This document shows, piece after piece, positions 45,119 through 52,985 of a DNA stretch of 64,000 nt. The notes beneath the pieces were generated by a model. It had not been told where the DNA came from, made no database searches, and was given only the letters and a program-made list of their open reading frames with translations. This DNA is from Flavobacterium psychrotrophum (lineage in GTDB: Bacteria > Bacteroidota > Bacteroidia > Flavobacteriales > Flavobacteriaceae): positions 124,001-188,000 of the forward strand of contig NZ_CP031557.1 of NCBI RefSeq assembly GCF_003403075.1, read 5' to 3'. The position numbers and the translations under genes were made by a program. Positions within the stretch are counted from its first letter, which is position 1. Each line of letters begins with the position of its first letter.

Positions 45119-47138
45119 GAAATATATCCAACCATATTGTTTTATCATTTTGGCTATTTTATTTCTTGTCTCCTGTAATAAGGAAAAAGCAACAGGAACG
45201 CCGGGAGATAAACTTATAGAGCGGGCAGAAAATAAAGATCTGGACGGGCAAACGCGCACCGTTTATCTTGATTCTGCCTTTAGCCAGTTCAGGCTACAAA
45301 AAAATGATTCGATACTACGATATTCACTCCGCAGGCTTGCAGTAAGTTATTTTGATATTGGTAATTATGATAAATCTATCGAGGTAAGTAATGAGGTATT
45401 GCGGCTTGCAACACTTGCAGGCGATTCATTAAGTATGGGAAAGGCAAATTATTTTGCAGGCCTTTCATATTATCAGGAAGGTACTGTAGATAAGGCGCTA
45501 CGTCATTTTAGAGACGCAGAGAAGGTGCTGAGGCCGTTAAACAATCGCGATCTTGGTTCTTTACTACTTTATAAGGCTTATGTTTTTCATGATGTAGGCG
45601 AGTATGTTTTGTGTGAGTCTGAAGCGTTTATGGCACTCGCCGTACTAGAAAAACATAACGATAACTACCAGGTGTTTCAATGCCTGGTAGTTATAGCGCT
45701 TGCACTAAATGAGCAGGATAATACAGTAGAGGCTATTAAATATTACCAGGAAGCGCTAAAGCAAATAGAAAAATTAAAGGGAGATGGCTATGCTCCTGAA
45801 TTTATAGAGTCTTTAAGTATTTCATGTTATAGTAATATTGGCCTTGTGTATGCAAAGGAGCGGGAGTATGATAAGGCTATAGAGCAATACAATATTGCCC
45901 TTAAGAGCGATGTTGTGCGCGAAAATCATTACTGGAAAAGTAAAATACTAAATAATCTTGCTCTTGCTAAGTTTAAAAAAGGTGATGATAATGGTGTAAA
46001 AGGGATGTTTTTTGAAGCGCTAAAACTAAGCGATAGTCTTGATAATAAACAGGAACTGGTAGCCAGCAACCTTAATATAGGTGTGTATTATGCAAGTAAA
46101 AAAGATACCGCCAGTGCTATTAATTATCTTGGAAAGGCTTATAAAAAAGCTAAAGAAATAAATAGCAATTCAGACAAACTGAACGCCCTGAAAGAATTAA
46201 TATCAATAGATAGTAAAAATAGTACTGCTTATTCTAAACAATACATAAAGCTAAATGACAGCCTGGAAAAGGCAACGCTCCAAAACCGGAATAAATTTGC
46301 CCGTATAGAGTATGAAACAAACCAGTTGCGTGATGAAAAAGATGCGCTGGCCAAAAAAAATAGTTTTATAATAGGTATATCTGTACTGGTGCTGCTTTTT
46401 GTGGCGGCAATTTTTATAATCTATTATCTTAACTCCCGAAATAAAGAGCTGTTGCATGTTCAGGAACAGCAAAAAGCGAGTGAAGAAATTTATCAGCTCA
46501 TGTTTGAGCAGCAAAGCCGTATAGAAAGTGCCCGTTCTGAAGAAAAGAACCGTATTGCGATGGAGCTTCATGATGGCATATTAAATAACATTTATGCGGT
46601 AAGGCTCAACCTTGAATTTAGTAACCGTAAGACGGATGAAGAATCTGTAGTAAAGCGAAAAGGTTTTATAAAAGAACTGCAGGTGGTAGAGTCAGAAATA
46701 CGTTCTGTATCACACGACCTTAGCCGAAGCGCACAGTTTGTGCAAGGTAAAGACTTTACGGCAATGCTTGAATTTATGGTTAATACCCAGAAAAATAACT
46801 TTGATACAGAGTTTGAAATTTCGATAGATCCAAATTTAGACTGGGATGAAATTCCTAATACATATAAAGTAAACATTTACCGTATTGTACAAGAAGCATT
46901 ACAAAACGTAAATAAATACTCTAAGGCCAGCCATGCTCATGTAAATGTATATGTAGAGGGCAGGCAGCTTGTGGTAACAGTTCGCGACAATGGGGTAGGA
47001 TTTGATATTAAAAAGGCTGCCGGAGGCATAGGTCTTAAAAATCTCAGGAAGCGTTCTGAAGCATTAAACGGGTTGCTGGAAATAGACTCTGAAGAAGGAA
47101 AAGGCGCATTAGTAAAAGTACAGTTTGCTTTGCGTTGA
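45117..47138 (+). CDS. TPR histidine kinase (HisKA_3 type), lipoprotein-like N-terminus
   Basis: 673 residues with TTG start at 45117 (KYIQPYCFIILAILFLVSC). An open frame begins at 45078 but lies inside the terminator hairpin. The signal has a lipobox Cys at about residue 20. About seven TPR-like repeats follow (ALRHFRDAEKVL, AIKYYQEALKQIEKL, AIEQYNIALKSD), then a membrane helix (FIIGISVLVLLFVAAIFIIY), a coiled coil, HisKA_3 with the phospho-His in RIAMELHDGILNNIYAVRLN, and HATPase_c (DNGVGFD, GGIGLKNLRKR). The NarL-like regulator at 43077 fits as partner. Confidence 0.9.
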   Translation: MKYIQPYCFIILAILFLVSCNKEKATGTPGDKLIERAENKDLDGQTRTVYLDSAFSQFRLQKNDSILRYSLRRLAVSYFDIGNYDKSIEVSNEVLRLATLAGDSLSMGKANYFAGLSYYQEGTVDKALRHFRDAEKVLRPLNNRDLGSLLLYKAYVFHDVGEYVLCESEAFMALAVLEKHNDNYQVFQCLVVIALALNEQDNTVEAIKYYQEALKQIEKLKGDGYAPEFIESLSISCYSNIGLVYAKEREYDKAIEQYNIALKSDVVRENHYWKSKILNNLALAKFKKGDDNGVKGMFFEALKLSDSLDNKQELVASNLNIGVYYASKKDTASAINYLGKAYKKAKEINSNSDKLNALKELISIDSKNSTAYSKQYIKLNDSLEKATLQNRNKFARIEYETNQLRDEKDALAKKNSFIIGISVLVLLFVAAIFIIYYLNSRNKELLHVQEQQKASEEIYQLMFEQQSRIESARSEEKNRIAMELHDGILNNIYAVRLNLEFSNRKTDEESVVKRKGFIKELQVVESEIRSVSHDLSRSAQFVQGKDFTAMLEFMVNTQKNNFDTEFEISIDPNLDWDEIPNTYKVNIYRIVQEALQNVNKYSKASHAHVNVYVEGRQLVVTVRDNGVGFDIKKAAGGIGLKNLRKRSEALNGLLEIDSEEGKGALVKVQFALR

Positions 47139-47166
47139 AAAATAAAAATACTCTGAGTATGTTTAC

Positions 47167-47174
47167 TATATTTG
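47167..47174 (+). promoter_or_regulatory. -7 element for the dehydrogenase gene
   Basis: TATATTTG, an exact TAnnTTTG match, 23 nt before the ATG at 47198. No TTG at the right distance was found. Confidence 0.5.
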
Positions 47175-47197
47175 TGCCCTCAAACAAAAACAACGAA

Positions 47198-48424
47198 ATG
47201 AAAGAACTGCTTAAAAAATTTGAAGATAAGCAGCCTGAAATAGTGTTTAACTGGAAAGACAGTGAAACAGAAGCTGAAGGCTGGGCGGTAATAAATTCTT
47301 TAAGAGGCGGGGCTGCAGGAGGTGGTACCCGTATGCGCAAAGGTCTTGATATGAATGAAGTTTTGTCATTGGCAAAAACCATGGAAGTAAAATTTACTGT
47401 TTCTGGTCCTGCCATTGGCGGTGCTAAATCCGGTATAAACTTTGATCCTAACGACCCTCGTAAAAAAGGCGTGCTACAGCGCTGGTACAAAGCCGTTTCT
47501 CCTTTGCTTAAAAGTTATTATGGAACGGGTGGCGACCTTAATGTAGACGAGATACATGAGGTAATACCAATGACTGAAGAGTGTGGTGTATGGCACCCGC
47601 AGGAAGGTGTGTTTACCGGACACTTTAAGCCAACAGAGGCTGATAAAATAAACCGTATAGGGCAATTGCGTCAAGGTGTTGTTAAGGTAATAGAAAATCC
47701 CGCTTTTTCGCCGGATGTAAATAAAAAATATACGGTTGCAGATATGATTACCGGTTATGGTGTTGCAGAAGCTGTAGGCCATTATTACAATATTTACGGA
47801 GGTAGTATAAAAGGCAAGAGGGCTATAATACAAGGTTTTGGAAACGTAGGTTCTGCGGCGGCATATTACCTTGCAGGTATGGGCGCTAAAATTGTAGGGA
47901 TCATAGACCGTGAAGGTGGGCTTTTAAATAAAGACGGCTTTAGCTTTGAAGAAATAAAACAATTTTTTCTTGATAAAGAAGGTAATCAGCTAATAGCAAA
48001 AAACATGATACCTTTTGCTGAACTTGATGCACAGGTATGGAGTGTAGGGGCAGAAATTTTTGCACCCTGCGCGGCATCAAGACTGGTTAAAAAAGATCAG
48101 GTAGAAAGTATGGTAGCTGCCGGGCTTGAGGTTATAAGCTGTGGTGCAAACGTGCCTTTTGCAGATAAAGAAATATTCTTTGGCCCGATTATGGAAGCAA
48201 CAGACGAAAAAGTAAGCCTTATACCAGACTTTATTTCTAACTGTGGTATGGCAAGGGTTTTTGCTTACTTTATGGAGAAAAAGGTTTCTATGACTGATGA
48301 GGCTGTGTTTAAAGATGCCAGCGATATTATAAAAAATGCACTGCAAAATGTATACAATACAAACAGCAGTAAAACCGGAATAAGCAATACTGCTTTTGAA
48401 ATTGCACTAAGGCAGCTGGTTTAA
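47198..48424 (+). CDS. Glu/Leu/Phe/Val-type amino-acid dehydrogenase
   Basis: 408 residues from MKELLKKFEDKQPEIVFNW. The dimerisation domain has GGAAGGGTRMRKGLDMNEVL and SGPAIGGAKSGINFDP (a GGxKxG-like lysine site). The NAD-binding domain has the Rossmann motif IQGFGNVGSAAAYYL and a later CGANVPF region. The family deaminates Glu, Leu, Val or Phe. The substrate is uncertain: the typical glutamate-binding residues were not all recognised. It follows the kinase gene by 60 nt in the same direction and ends in a good terminator. Confidence 0.9.
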   Translation: MKELLKKFEDKQPEIVFNWKDSETEAEGWAVINSLRGGAAGGGTRMRKGLDMNEVLSLAKTMEVKFTVSGPAIGGAKSGINFDPNDPRKKGVLQRWYKAVSPLLKSYYGTGGDLNVDEIHEVIPMTEECGVWHPQEGVFTGHFKPTEADKINRIGQLRQGVVKVIENPAFSPDVNKKYTVADMITGYGVAEAVGHYYNIYGGSIKGKRAIIQGFGNVGSAAAYYLAGMGAKIVGIIDREGGLLNKDGFSFEEIKQFFLDKEGNQLIAKNMIPFAELDAQVWSVGAEIFAPCAASRLVKKDQVESMVAAGLEVISCGANVPFADKEIFFGPIMEATDEKVSLIPDFISNCGMARVFAYFMEKKVSMTDEAVFKDASDIIKNALQNVYNTNSSKTGISNTAFEIALRQLV

Positions 48425-48442
48425 AAAAAATATAGTAGTATT

Positions 48443-48470
48443 GGGGCTGTTTTATACAGCCCCTTTTTTT
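48443..48470 (+). terminator. Terminator after the dehydrogenase gene
   Basis: GGGGCTGT and ACAGCCCC form a perfect 8-bp stem with a TTTAT loop, followed by seven Ts. folC starts 8 nt later. Confidence 0.92.
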
Positions 48471-48477
48471 ATTTTAT

Positions 48478-49692
48478 ATGGATTATAAGCAAACAACAGA
48501 GTGGATGTTTAACCAGTTACCCATGTATCAGCTACAGGGTGCATCTGCTTATAAAAAAGACCTTACAAATACACTTTTACTCGCAAGGCATTTGGGCAAC
48601 CCGGAGCGTAAAATAAAGGCTATACACATAGCAGGTACTAATGGTAAAGGTAGTACAAGCAGTATGCTGGCAAGTATACTGCAAGAGGCAGGTTATAAAA
48701 CAGGTTTGTATACATCTCCACACCTTAAAGATTTTAGGGAACGTATAAAAATTAACGGTGAAGATATCTCTGAAGATTTTGTTGTACGATTTGTAAACAG
48801 TAATAAGGCTTTTTTTGAGGCGAATGACCTTAGTTTTTTTGAAATGACCGTAGGGCTTGCATTCGATTATTTTGTGCAGGAAGGCGTAGATATTGCGGTT
48901 ATAGAAACCGGTATGGGCGGCAGACTTGACAGTACAAATATTATAACGCCGTTACTTTCGGTTATTACAAATATAGGCCTGGACCATACAGCTTTTTTGG
49001 GTAACACCCTTGCGGCCATTGCAGAAGAAAAAGCCGGGATAATAAAACCCGGAGTACCTGTAGTGGTGGGAGAATATAATGATGAAACGAAGCCGGTTTT
49101 TGAAGTTAAAGCTGCAATGTGCAATGCACCTTTGTTTTTTGCTTCAGATGCTGTTTTTAACGATTATCCTGTAGCTCTTAAGGGCGATTACCAAAAACAC
49201 AATATTAAGACTGTTTTGCAGTCGGTTGCGATTTTAAGGAAGCAGCTTGTCATTAGTGAAGATGCTGTAAAAGCAGGGCTTCTAAACGTGGTAAAAAATA
49301 GCGGATTGCGTGGGCGCTGGGAGCAGCTACAGGAAAATCCTGTTGTGGTAACAGACACTGCACACAATAGCCATGGGTTGAAACCGGTGCTTGAGCAGGT
49401 AATGGCACAGCCTTATAAAACACTTCGTTTTGTTTTGGGTGTAGTAAATGATAAAAACCTGGATGAAATTTTGCCGCTCTTTCCAAAAGATGCCGTGTAT
49501 TATTTTTCGAAACCAAATGTGCCAAGGGGTCTGGATGCAGCTATATTAGAAGAAAATGGAAAAAAATATGGCTTAAGCGGAAAAATATTTCCATCCATTT
49601 CAGATGCTTATCGCGCTGCGATTCAGGATGCTGCGCCAGATGATTTTATATATGTGGGGGGGAGTACATTTGTTGTGGCAGAAATTTTATAG
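48478..49692 (+). CDS. folC: Folylpolyglutamate/dihydrofolate synthase
   Basis: 404 residues. N-terminal region VKK-like helix, P-loop HIAGTNGKGSTSSMLASIL, then SPHLKDFRERIKINGEDIS, the Mur-ligase hinge ETGMGGRLDSTNI and the GLDHTAFLG segment. The C-terminal domain carries the TDTAHNSHGLKP motif. It adds glutamate to folates. The gene is the last chromosomal one before the tRNA-Val attachment site. Confidence 0.95.
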   Translation: MDYKQTTEWMFNQLPMYQLQGASAYKKDLTNTLLLARHLGNPERKIKAIHIAGTNGKGSTSSMLASILQEAGYKTGLYTSPHLKDFRERIKINGEDISEDFVVRFVNSNKAFFEANDLSFFEMTVGLAFDYFVQEGVDIAVIETGMGGRLDSTNIITPLLSVITNIGLDHTAFLGNTLAAIAEEKAGIIKPGVPVVVGEYNDETKPVFEVKAAMCNAPLFFASDAVFNDYPVALKGDYQKHNIKTVLQSVAILRKQLVISEDAVKAGLLNVVKNSGLRGRWEQLQENPVVVTDTAHNSHGLKPVLEQVMAQPYKTLRFVLGVVNDKNLDEILPLFPKDAVYYFSKPNVPRGLDAAILEENGKKYGLSGKIFPSISDAYRAAIQDAAPDDFIYVGGSTFVVAEIL

Positions 49693-49700
49693 TAGAATGC

Positions 49701-49730
49701 TTGCAAATATTAAAAACTGTGCTATCTTTG
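49701..49730 (+). promoter_or_regulatory. tRNA-Val promoter
   Basis: TTG (49701-49703), a 19-nt spacer and TATCTTTG (49723-49730): an exact match to TTG-N19-TAnnTTTG. Transcription would start near 49737, ~40 nt before the mature tRNA end. Confidence 0.85.
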
Positions 49731-49776
49731 CACTCGCAATACGGAACTAATAACAACAACGTAAAGCAACCCGAAA

Positions 49777-49854
49777 GGGCGATTAGCTCAGCTGGTTCAG
49801 AGCACCTCGTTTACACCGAGGGGGTCGGGGGTTCGAACCCCTCATCGCCCACCA
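49777..49854 (+). tRNA. tRNA-Val (anticodon TAC), with encoded CCA
   Basis: The acceptor arms GGGCGAT and ATCGCCC pair perfectly. The D arm (AGCTCAGCTGGTTCAGAGC) and T arm (GGGGGTTCGAACCCC) are standard. The anticodon loop is TTTACAC, giving TAC, which reads GUN codons. The last base pair is followed by ACCA, so CCA is encoded. The integrase gene begins 270 nt downstream, which suits this 3' end as an attachment site. Confidence 0.97.
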
Positions 49855-49895
49855 CAATTCAGCTTTATATCATTATAAAGTACATTAAAACAATG

Positions 49896-49929
49896 AAAAC
49901 CTGCAAGTTACGGCTTTGCAGGTTTTTTA
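49896..49929 (+). terminator. Terminator after tRNA-Val
   Basis: AAAACCTGCAA (49896-49906) and TTGCAGGTTTT (49916-49926) pair perfectly with a 9-nt loop, followed by more Ts. Confidence 0.88.
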
Positions 49930-50124
49930 TTTTTACCCCTGCACCATCAAAATTTTCAAAAATACACAAAGTTTTTGTGGCAAATCTGTGGCAATTTCAA
50001 ATTGCAAAAAAAATTGCCACAAAATATGCTTTAAGTTTTTGATTATCAACAGGTAAAGCTGCTTAACGACTTGATTTGAAAGCACTATAATTCGACATTT
50101 ATTAATTTTAAAAACGTTGAATTT

Positions 50125-51477
50125 ATGTTAGAGAACAGTTTCGGAATTACCTTCTTCTTGAAGAGTTCCACAAAAGGCACAAAAGAAAGGTATGTTTACC
50201 TGAGAATTACAGTAGATGGTGTACCCAAAGAAACATCTACAAAACGGAAATGGGAAGTTGAACGTTGGAGCCAAAGAACAGAACGCGCTACCGGAACCAG
50301 AGAAGATGCGAAAGTCTTAAACTTCTTCCTGGATGCATTGTATATGAAAATCCAGCAGTTTAAAAGTGAGCTCATGTTAGCCGGGCATCCAATTACAACA
50401 CAAAAAATTATGGATTTTATATTAGGCAAAAACCTCACAAAGGCAACGGTCGTCCAGGAATTCCAAAAACACAATGATGAACTTTTAGCATTAGTGAAAA
50501 AAGGCGAGTATGCAATCGGTACGCATGTGCGGTTTGAGATAGCCAAGAAACATGTCAAAGAGTACCTGCGTTACAAATACAATGTAGCAGATATGGATTT
50601 CCATGAACTCAATTTTGAATTTGTAAAGGATTATGAATTTTACTTAAAGACGGTTAAGAATATTAGCCACAATACTGCGGTAAAGTATATTACTAACTTT
50701 AAGAAGATTGTATTGCTAGCCATTGACAAGGAAATCATTACGGCTGACCCTTTCAAACGTTTTAAAGCAAAAAAAATCAAGGTGCCCAAAAAGCCACTGA
50801 GCAGTTATGAACTTGCTCAACTGGAAAACCACACCTTTTCTACGCCACGCCTTTCTACCGTGCGGGATATCTTCGTATTTCAGTGCTACACAGGATTGGC
50901 GTATATTGATGCCTTTAACCTGAAAAAATCCGATATTAAGTCGGGTATAGATGGGGAAATGTGGATTATTACCGAAAGGCAAAAAACAGGTAGTAGTATA
51001 AATGTACCACTCCTGCCGAAAGCGAAAGCCGTAATGGAACGTTACAAAGACCACCCACTTTGCTTACAGAGAAATTCTGTGTTGCCGGTAACCTCCAACC
51101 AAAAGATGAACGCTTATTTAAAGGAGATAGCTGACCTGTGCGGCATCGAAAGCACCTTGAACACCCATAAGGCCAGGCGTACCTTCGGAAGCACCGTAAC
51201 GCTCAATAATGACGTTCCTATCCATGTGGTGAAAGAATTGTTGGGACACCAGTCGGTAAAGCAGACCGAGGAATATGCCATAACCGAACAGCAGTCTGTC
51301 GGCAGGGAAATGAAGCAGTTGCAGTTAAGGCTAAACCAAAAAACAGAATTCCCGGATGACCCTATAGCGGCCAATGTTTTAAAGATGCAGAAGGAAATTA
51401 TCTCGCTGAGAAAACAATTAGGAGTTGTAAATGAGCCTAACTCTGAAATCAAAAGTGTTCTCAGGATATGTAAATAA
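50125..51477 (+). CDS. Tyrosine recombinase (integrase), IntDOT-like
   Basis: 450 residues. An N-terminal arm-binding-like domain (about 1-100), a SAM-like core-binding domain (about 110-210), and the catalytic domain (about 220-410). Visible catalytic residues: the His-x-x-Arg motif (NTHKARRTFGS), His in LLGHQSVKQ and nucleophile Tyr in TEEYA. The first catalytic Arg is missing: the motif reads CYTGLAYIDAFNL, with Ala where TGLR is expected. IntDOT of Bacteroides is known to lack the same Arg. It lies next to tRNA-Val, reading away from it. Confidence 0.93.
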   Translation: MLENSFGITFFLKSSTKGTKERYVYLRITVDGVPKETSTKRKWEVERWSQRTERATGTREDAKVLNFFLDALYMKIQQFKSELMLAGHPITTQKIMDFILGKNLTKATVVQEFQKHNDELLALVKKGEYAIGTHVRFEIAKKHVKEYLRYKYNVADMDFHELNFEFVKDYEFYLKTVKNISHNTAVKYITNFKKIVLLAIDKEIITADPFKRFKAKKIKVPKKPLSSYELAQLENHTFSTPRLSTVRDIFVFQCYTGLAYIDAFNLKKSDIKSGIDGEMWIITERQKTGSSINVPLLPKAKAVMERYKDHPLCLQRNSVLPVTSNQKMNAYLKEIADLCGIESTLNTHKARRTFGSTVTLNNDVPIHVVKELLGHQSVKQTEEYAITEQQSVGREMKQLQLRLNQKTEFPDDPIAANVLKMQKEIISLRKQLGVVNEPNSEIKSVLRICK

Positions 51478-51483
51478 GATTTT

Positions 51484-51528
51484 GCTCATTATAATTGTTG
51501 CCACACTGCGGCAACAATTATAATGAGC
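51484..51528 (+). terminator. Integrase terminator: long perfect inverted repeat
   Basis: GCTCATTATAATTGTTGCC and GGCAACAATTATAATGAGC form a perfect 19-bp stem with a 7-nt loop, immediately after the integrase stop. The inner part is closely related to the hairpin after higA at 52324-52355. Confidence 0.85.
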
Positions 51529-51607
51529 TTTTAATCAGAGAAATAAGTTGTCTCATCAGTGATGAGACAATTACAAATCGGAACTTAAAATTAAATCAAA
51601 CAACTAT

Positions 51608-51639
51608 GTAACCAAATTGGTAACATTGTAATATATTTG
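51608..51639 (+). promoter_or_regulatory. higBA promoter and candidate HigA operator
   Basis: GTAACCAAATTGGTAAC (51608-51624) is a near-perfect palindrome, and TATATTTG (51632-51639) matches TAnnTTTG. The higB ATG is only 3 nt past the -7 element, so transcription may start at or within the start codon. The palindrome just upstream is a natural site for autorepression by HigA. Confidence 0.55.
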
Positions 51640-51641
51640 CA

Positions 51642-51959
51642 ATGAGAATAATTGCTGTAAAAACGTTAAAAGAATTCTGGGAGCAATTTCCGGATTCAGA
51701 AAGGCCACTGCAATATTGGTATAAGGATGTGGCGGCTGCTGAGTGGAATAACCCAAACGAACTAAAAGGGCAGTTTGGAAATGCCTCAATACTGACAAAC
51801 AAAAGGGTTGTTTTTAATATACATGGCAACACCTACCGGTTGATCGTAGATATTGAATACCGTTTGAAGATAGTACTTCTAGTCTGGTTAGGGACACACA
51901 AATATTACAATAAGATTAATGCAAAAGAGATTAGCTATGTTAAGACTGATAAAAAATGA
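51642..51959 (+). CDS. higB: HigB-family mRNA-interferase toxin
   Basis: 105 residues. Family segments: MRIIAVKTLKEFWEQFPDSE, RPLQYWYKDVAAAEW, NKRVVFNIHGNTYRLIVDI and the C-terminal IVLLVWLGTHKYYNKI with the conserved WxGTHxxY. HigB cuts mRNA on the ribosome. The toxin gene comes first, as usual for higBA, and overlaps higA by 23 nt. Confidence 0.93.
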   Translation: MRIIAVKTLKEFWEQFPDSERPLQYWYKDVAAAEWNNPNELKGQFGNASILTNKRVVFNIHGNTYRLIVDIEYRLKIVLLVWLGTHKYYNKINAKEISYVKTDKK

Positions 51960-52296
51960 TACGCAACATCAAGATACCCTTGCGCGTATCTACGAATTGA
52001 TGCAACTCGATTTACAACCGGATACAGAAGAATCTGATGAACTGGAAATTCTTTCAATGCTGGTGAAAAAATATGAAGATGAACACTATCCCGTTCCCGA
52101 ACCCACCCCTATTGAAGCAATAAAATACAGGATGGAGCAATTAAATATTTCTGATGCTGAGCTTTCTGAAATATTAGGTGCGCGTTCACGCAAATCTGAA
52201 ATCCTGTCCGGGAAGAGAAAGCTTAGCCTTTCCATGATACGGGCGTTAAAAGAAAGATTGAATATATCTGCGGATATATTGATACAGCTTCACTAA
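51937..52296 (+). CDS. higA: HigA-family antitoxin
   Basis: 119 residues from MLRLIKNDTQH (51937; an upstream ATG at 51919 is also possible). An N-terminal helical part is followed by an XRE-type HTH at the C-terminus (EAIKYRMEQLNISDAELSEI, LGARSRKSEILSGKRKLSLS). It neutralises HigB and probably represses the operon. The extended N-terminal domain is typical of the Bacteroidota version. Confidence 0.93.
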   Translation: MLRLIKNDTQHQDTLARIYELMQLDLQPDTEESDELEILSMLVKKYEDEHYPVPEPTPIEAIKYRMEQLNISDAELSEILGARSRKSEILSGKRKLSLSMIRALKERLNISADILIQLH

Positions 52297-52323
52297 AATT
52301 ATTAAGTATTTGATTATGATTGA

Positions 52324-52355
52324 ATTATAATTGTCGCCGCAGTGCGGCGACAATT
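52324..52355 (+). terminator. higBA terminator related to the integrase terminator
   Basis: AATTGTCGCCGCA and TGCGGCGACAATT pair perfectly (52329-52355), with an ATTATAATTG approach like that of the 51484-51528 hairpin. TTATTTTT follows. Compared with the first hairpin, the stem has a compensated T-A to C-G change. Confidence 0.8.
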
Positions 52356-52507
52356 TATTTTTAACGGTATCGATTCTGCTATCAAACGTACATGAAATTT
52401 GTGAAGATTAGTATTGTATCGAGACATATGAGTTTGAGTAACGGTCAAATAGAAAAACAGCCATTACGGCTGCTTTAGTCGAATTCAAGACAAACTATTA
52501 ACATGTT

Positions 52508-52966
52508 TTAATATTCATCTACCCATTTCTTTGATTCCGGATCCCACTGTAGAGTATTGCTAAAGTCTTCTAAAATTACTTTTTCAACACCGGTTTTAAA
52601 ATCATTTGAAAGCAAACATGGAAAGTCCCCGGAAAGATAAACCCTTCCGTTTCCATCACATTCCAGAGCGGCAGAATCCAGATGGTAATCCCCTATGGGA
52701 AAGGTGAAAATATTTCCGTAATACCTGCTTTTGTTTATGTAATTTTCAATCGGATATATGCCTTTCGTTAATGCTTTAAAATCCAATACTCCTTCAGAAA
52801 AGGTAGTTAATGTTTTGACTTCCAGATCGCCATACTCATACAGAAATTCCTTTAAGAATAATGGTAATTTATCGAAGCCTTTTACCTTATCAAACGCCTG
52901 CTTTACGTTCCTGCCTTCAAACCAACCCGCCTTTTTAAATTGGTCCTGTACTTCTTTTTTAAACAT
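52508..52966 (-). CDS. SUKH-3-like immunity protein
   Basis: 152 residues from MFKKEVQDQFKKAGWFEGRN (a TTG further upstream is also in frame). The N-terminal AGW segment with R in the EGRNV region, the FLYEYGDLEVK patch and the FPIGDYHLDSAALECDGNGR motif fit the SUKH superfamily, most likely SUKH-3. Those proteins neutralise diverse toxins. It directly follows the deaminase-like toxin gene, the usual toxin-immunity order in polymorphic toxin systems. The family call is by pattern only. Confidence 0.7.
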   Translation of the reverse strand: MFKKEVQDQFKKAGWFEGRNVKQAFDKVKGFDKLPLFLKEFLYEYGDLEVKTLTTFSEGVLDFKALTKGIYPIENYINKSRYYGNIFTFPIGDYHLDSAALECDGNGRVYLSGDFPCLLSNDFKTGVEKVILEDFSNTLQWDPESKKWVDEY

Positions 52967-52985
52967 ATTTTTCCTATTTTGATTA

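Noticed and set aside
49701..50042. 113-codon open frame running through the tRNA-Val region
   Set aside because: It spans the tRNA promoter, the tRNA and a terminator; it has no conserved protein character.
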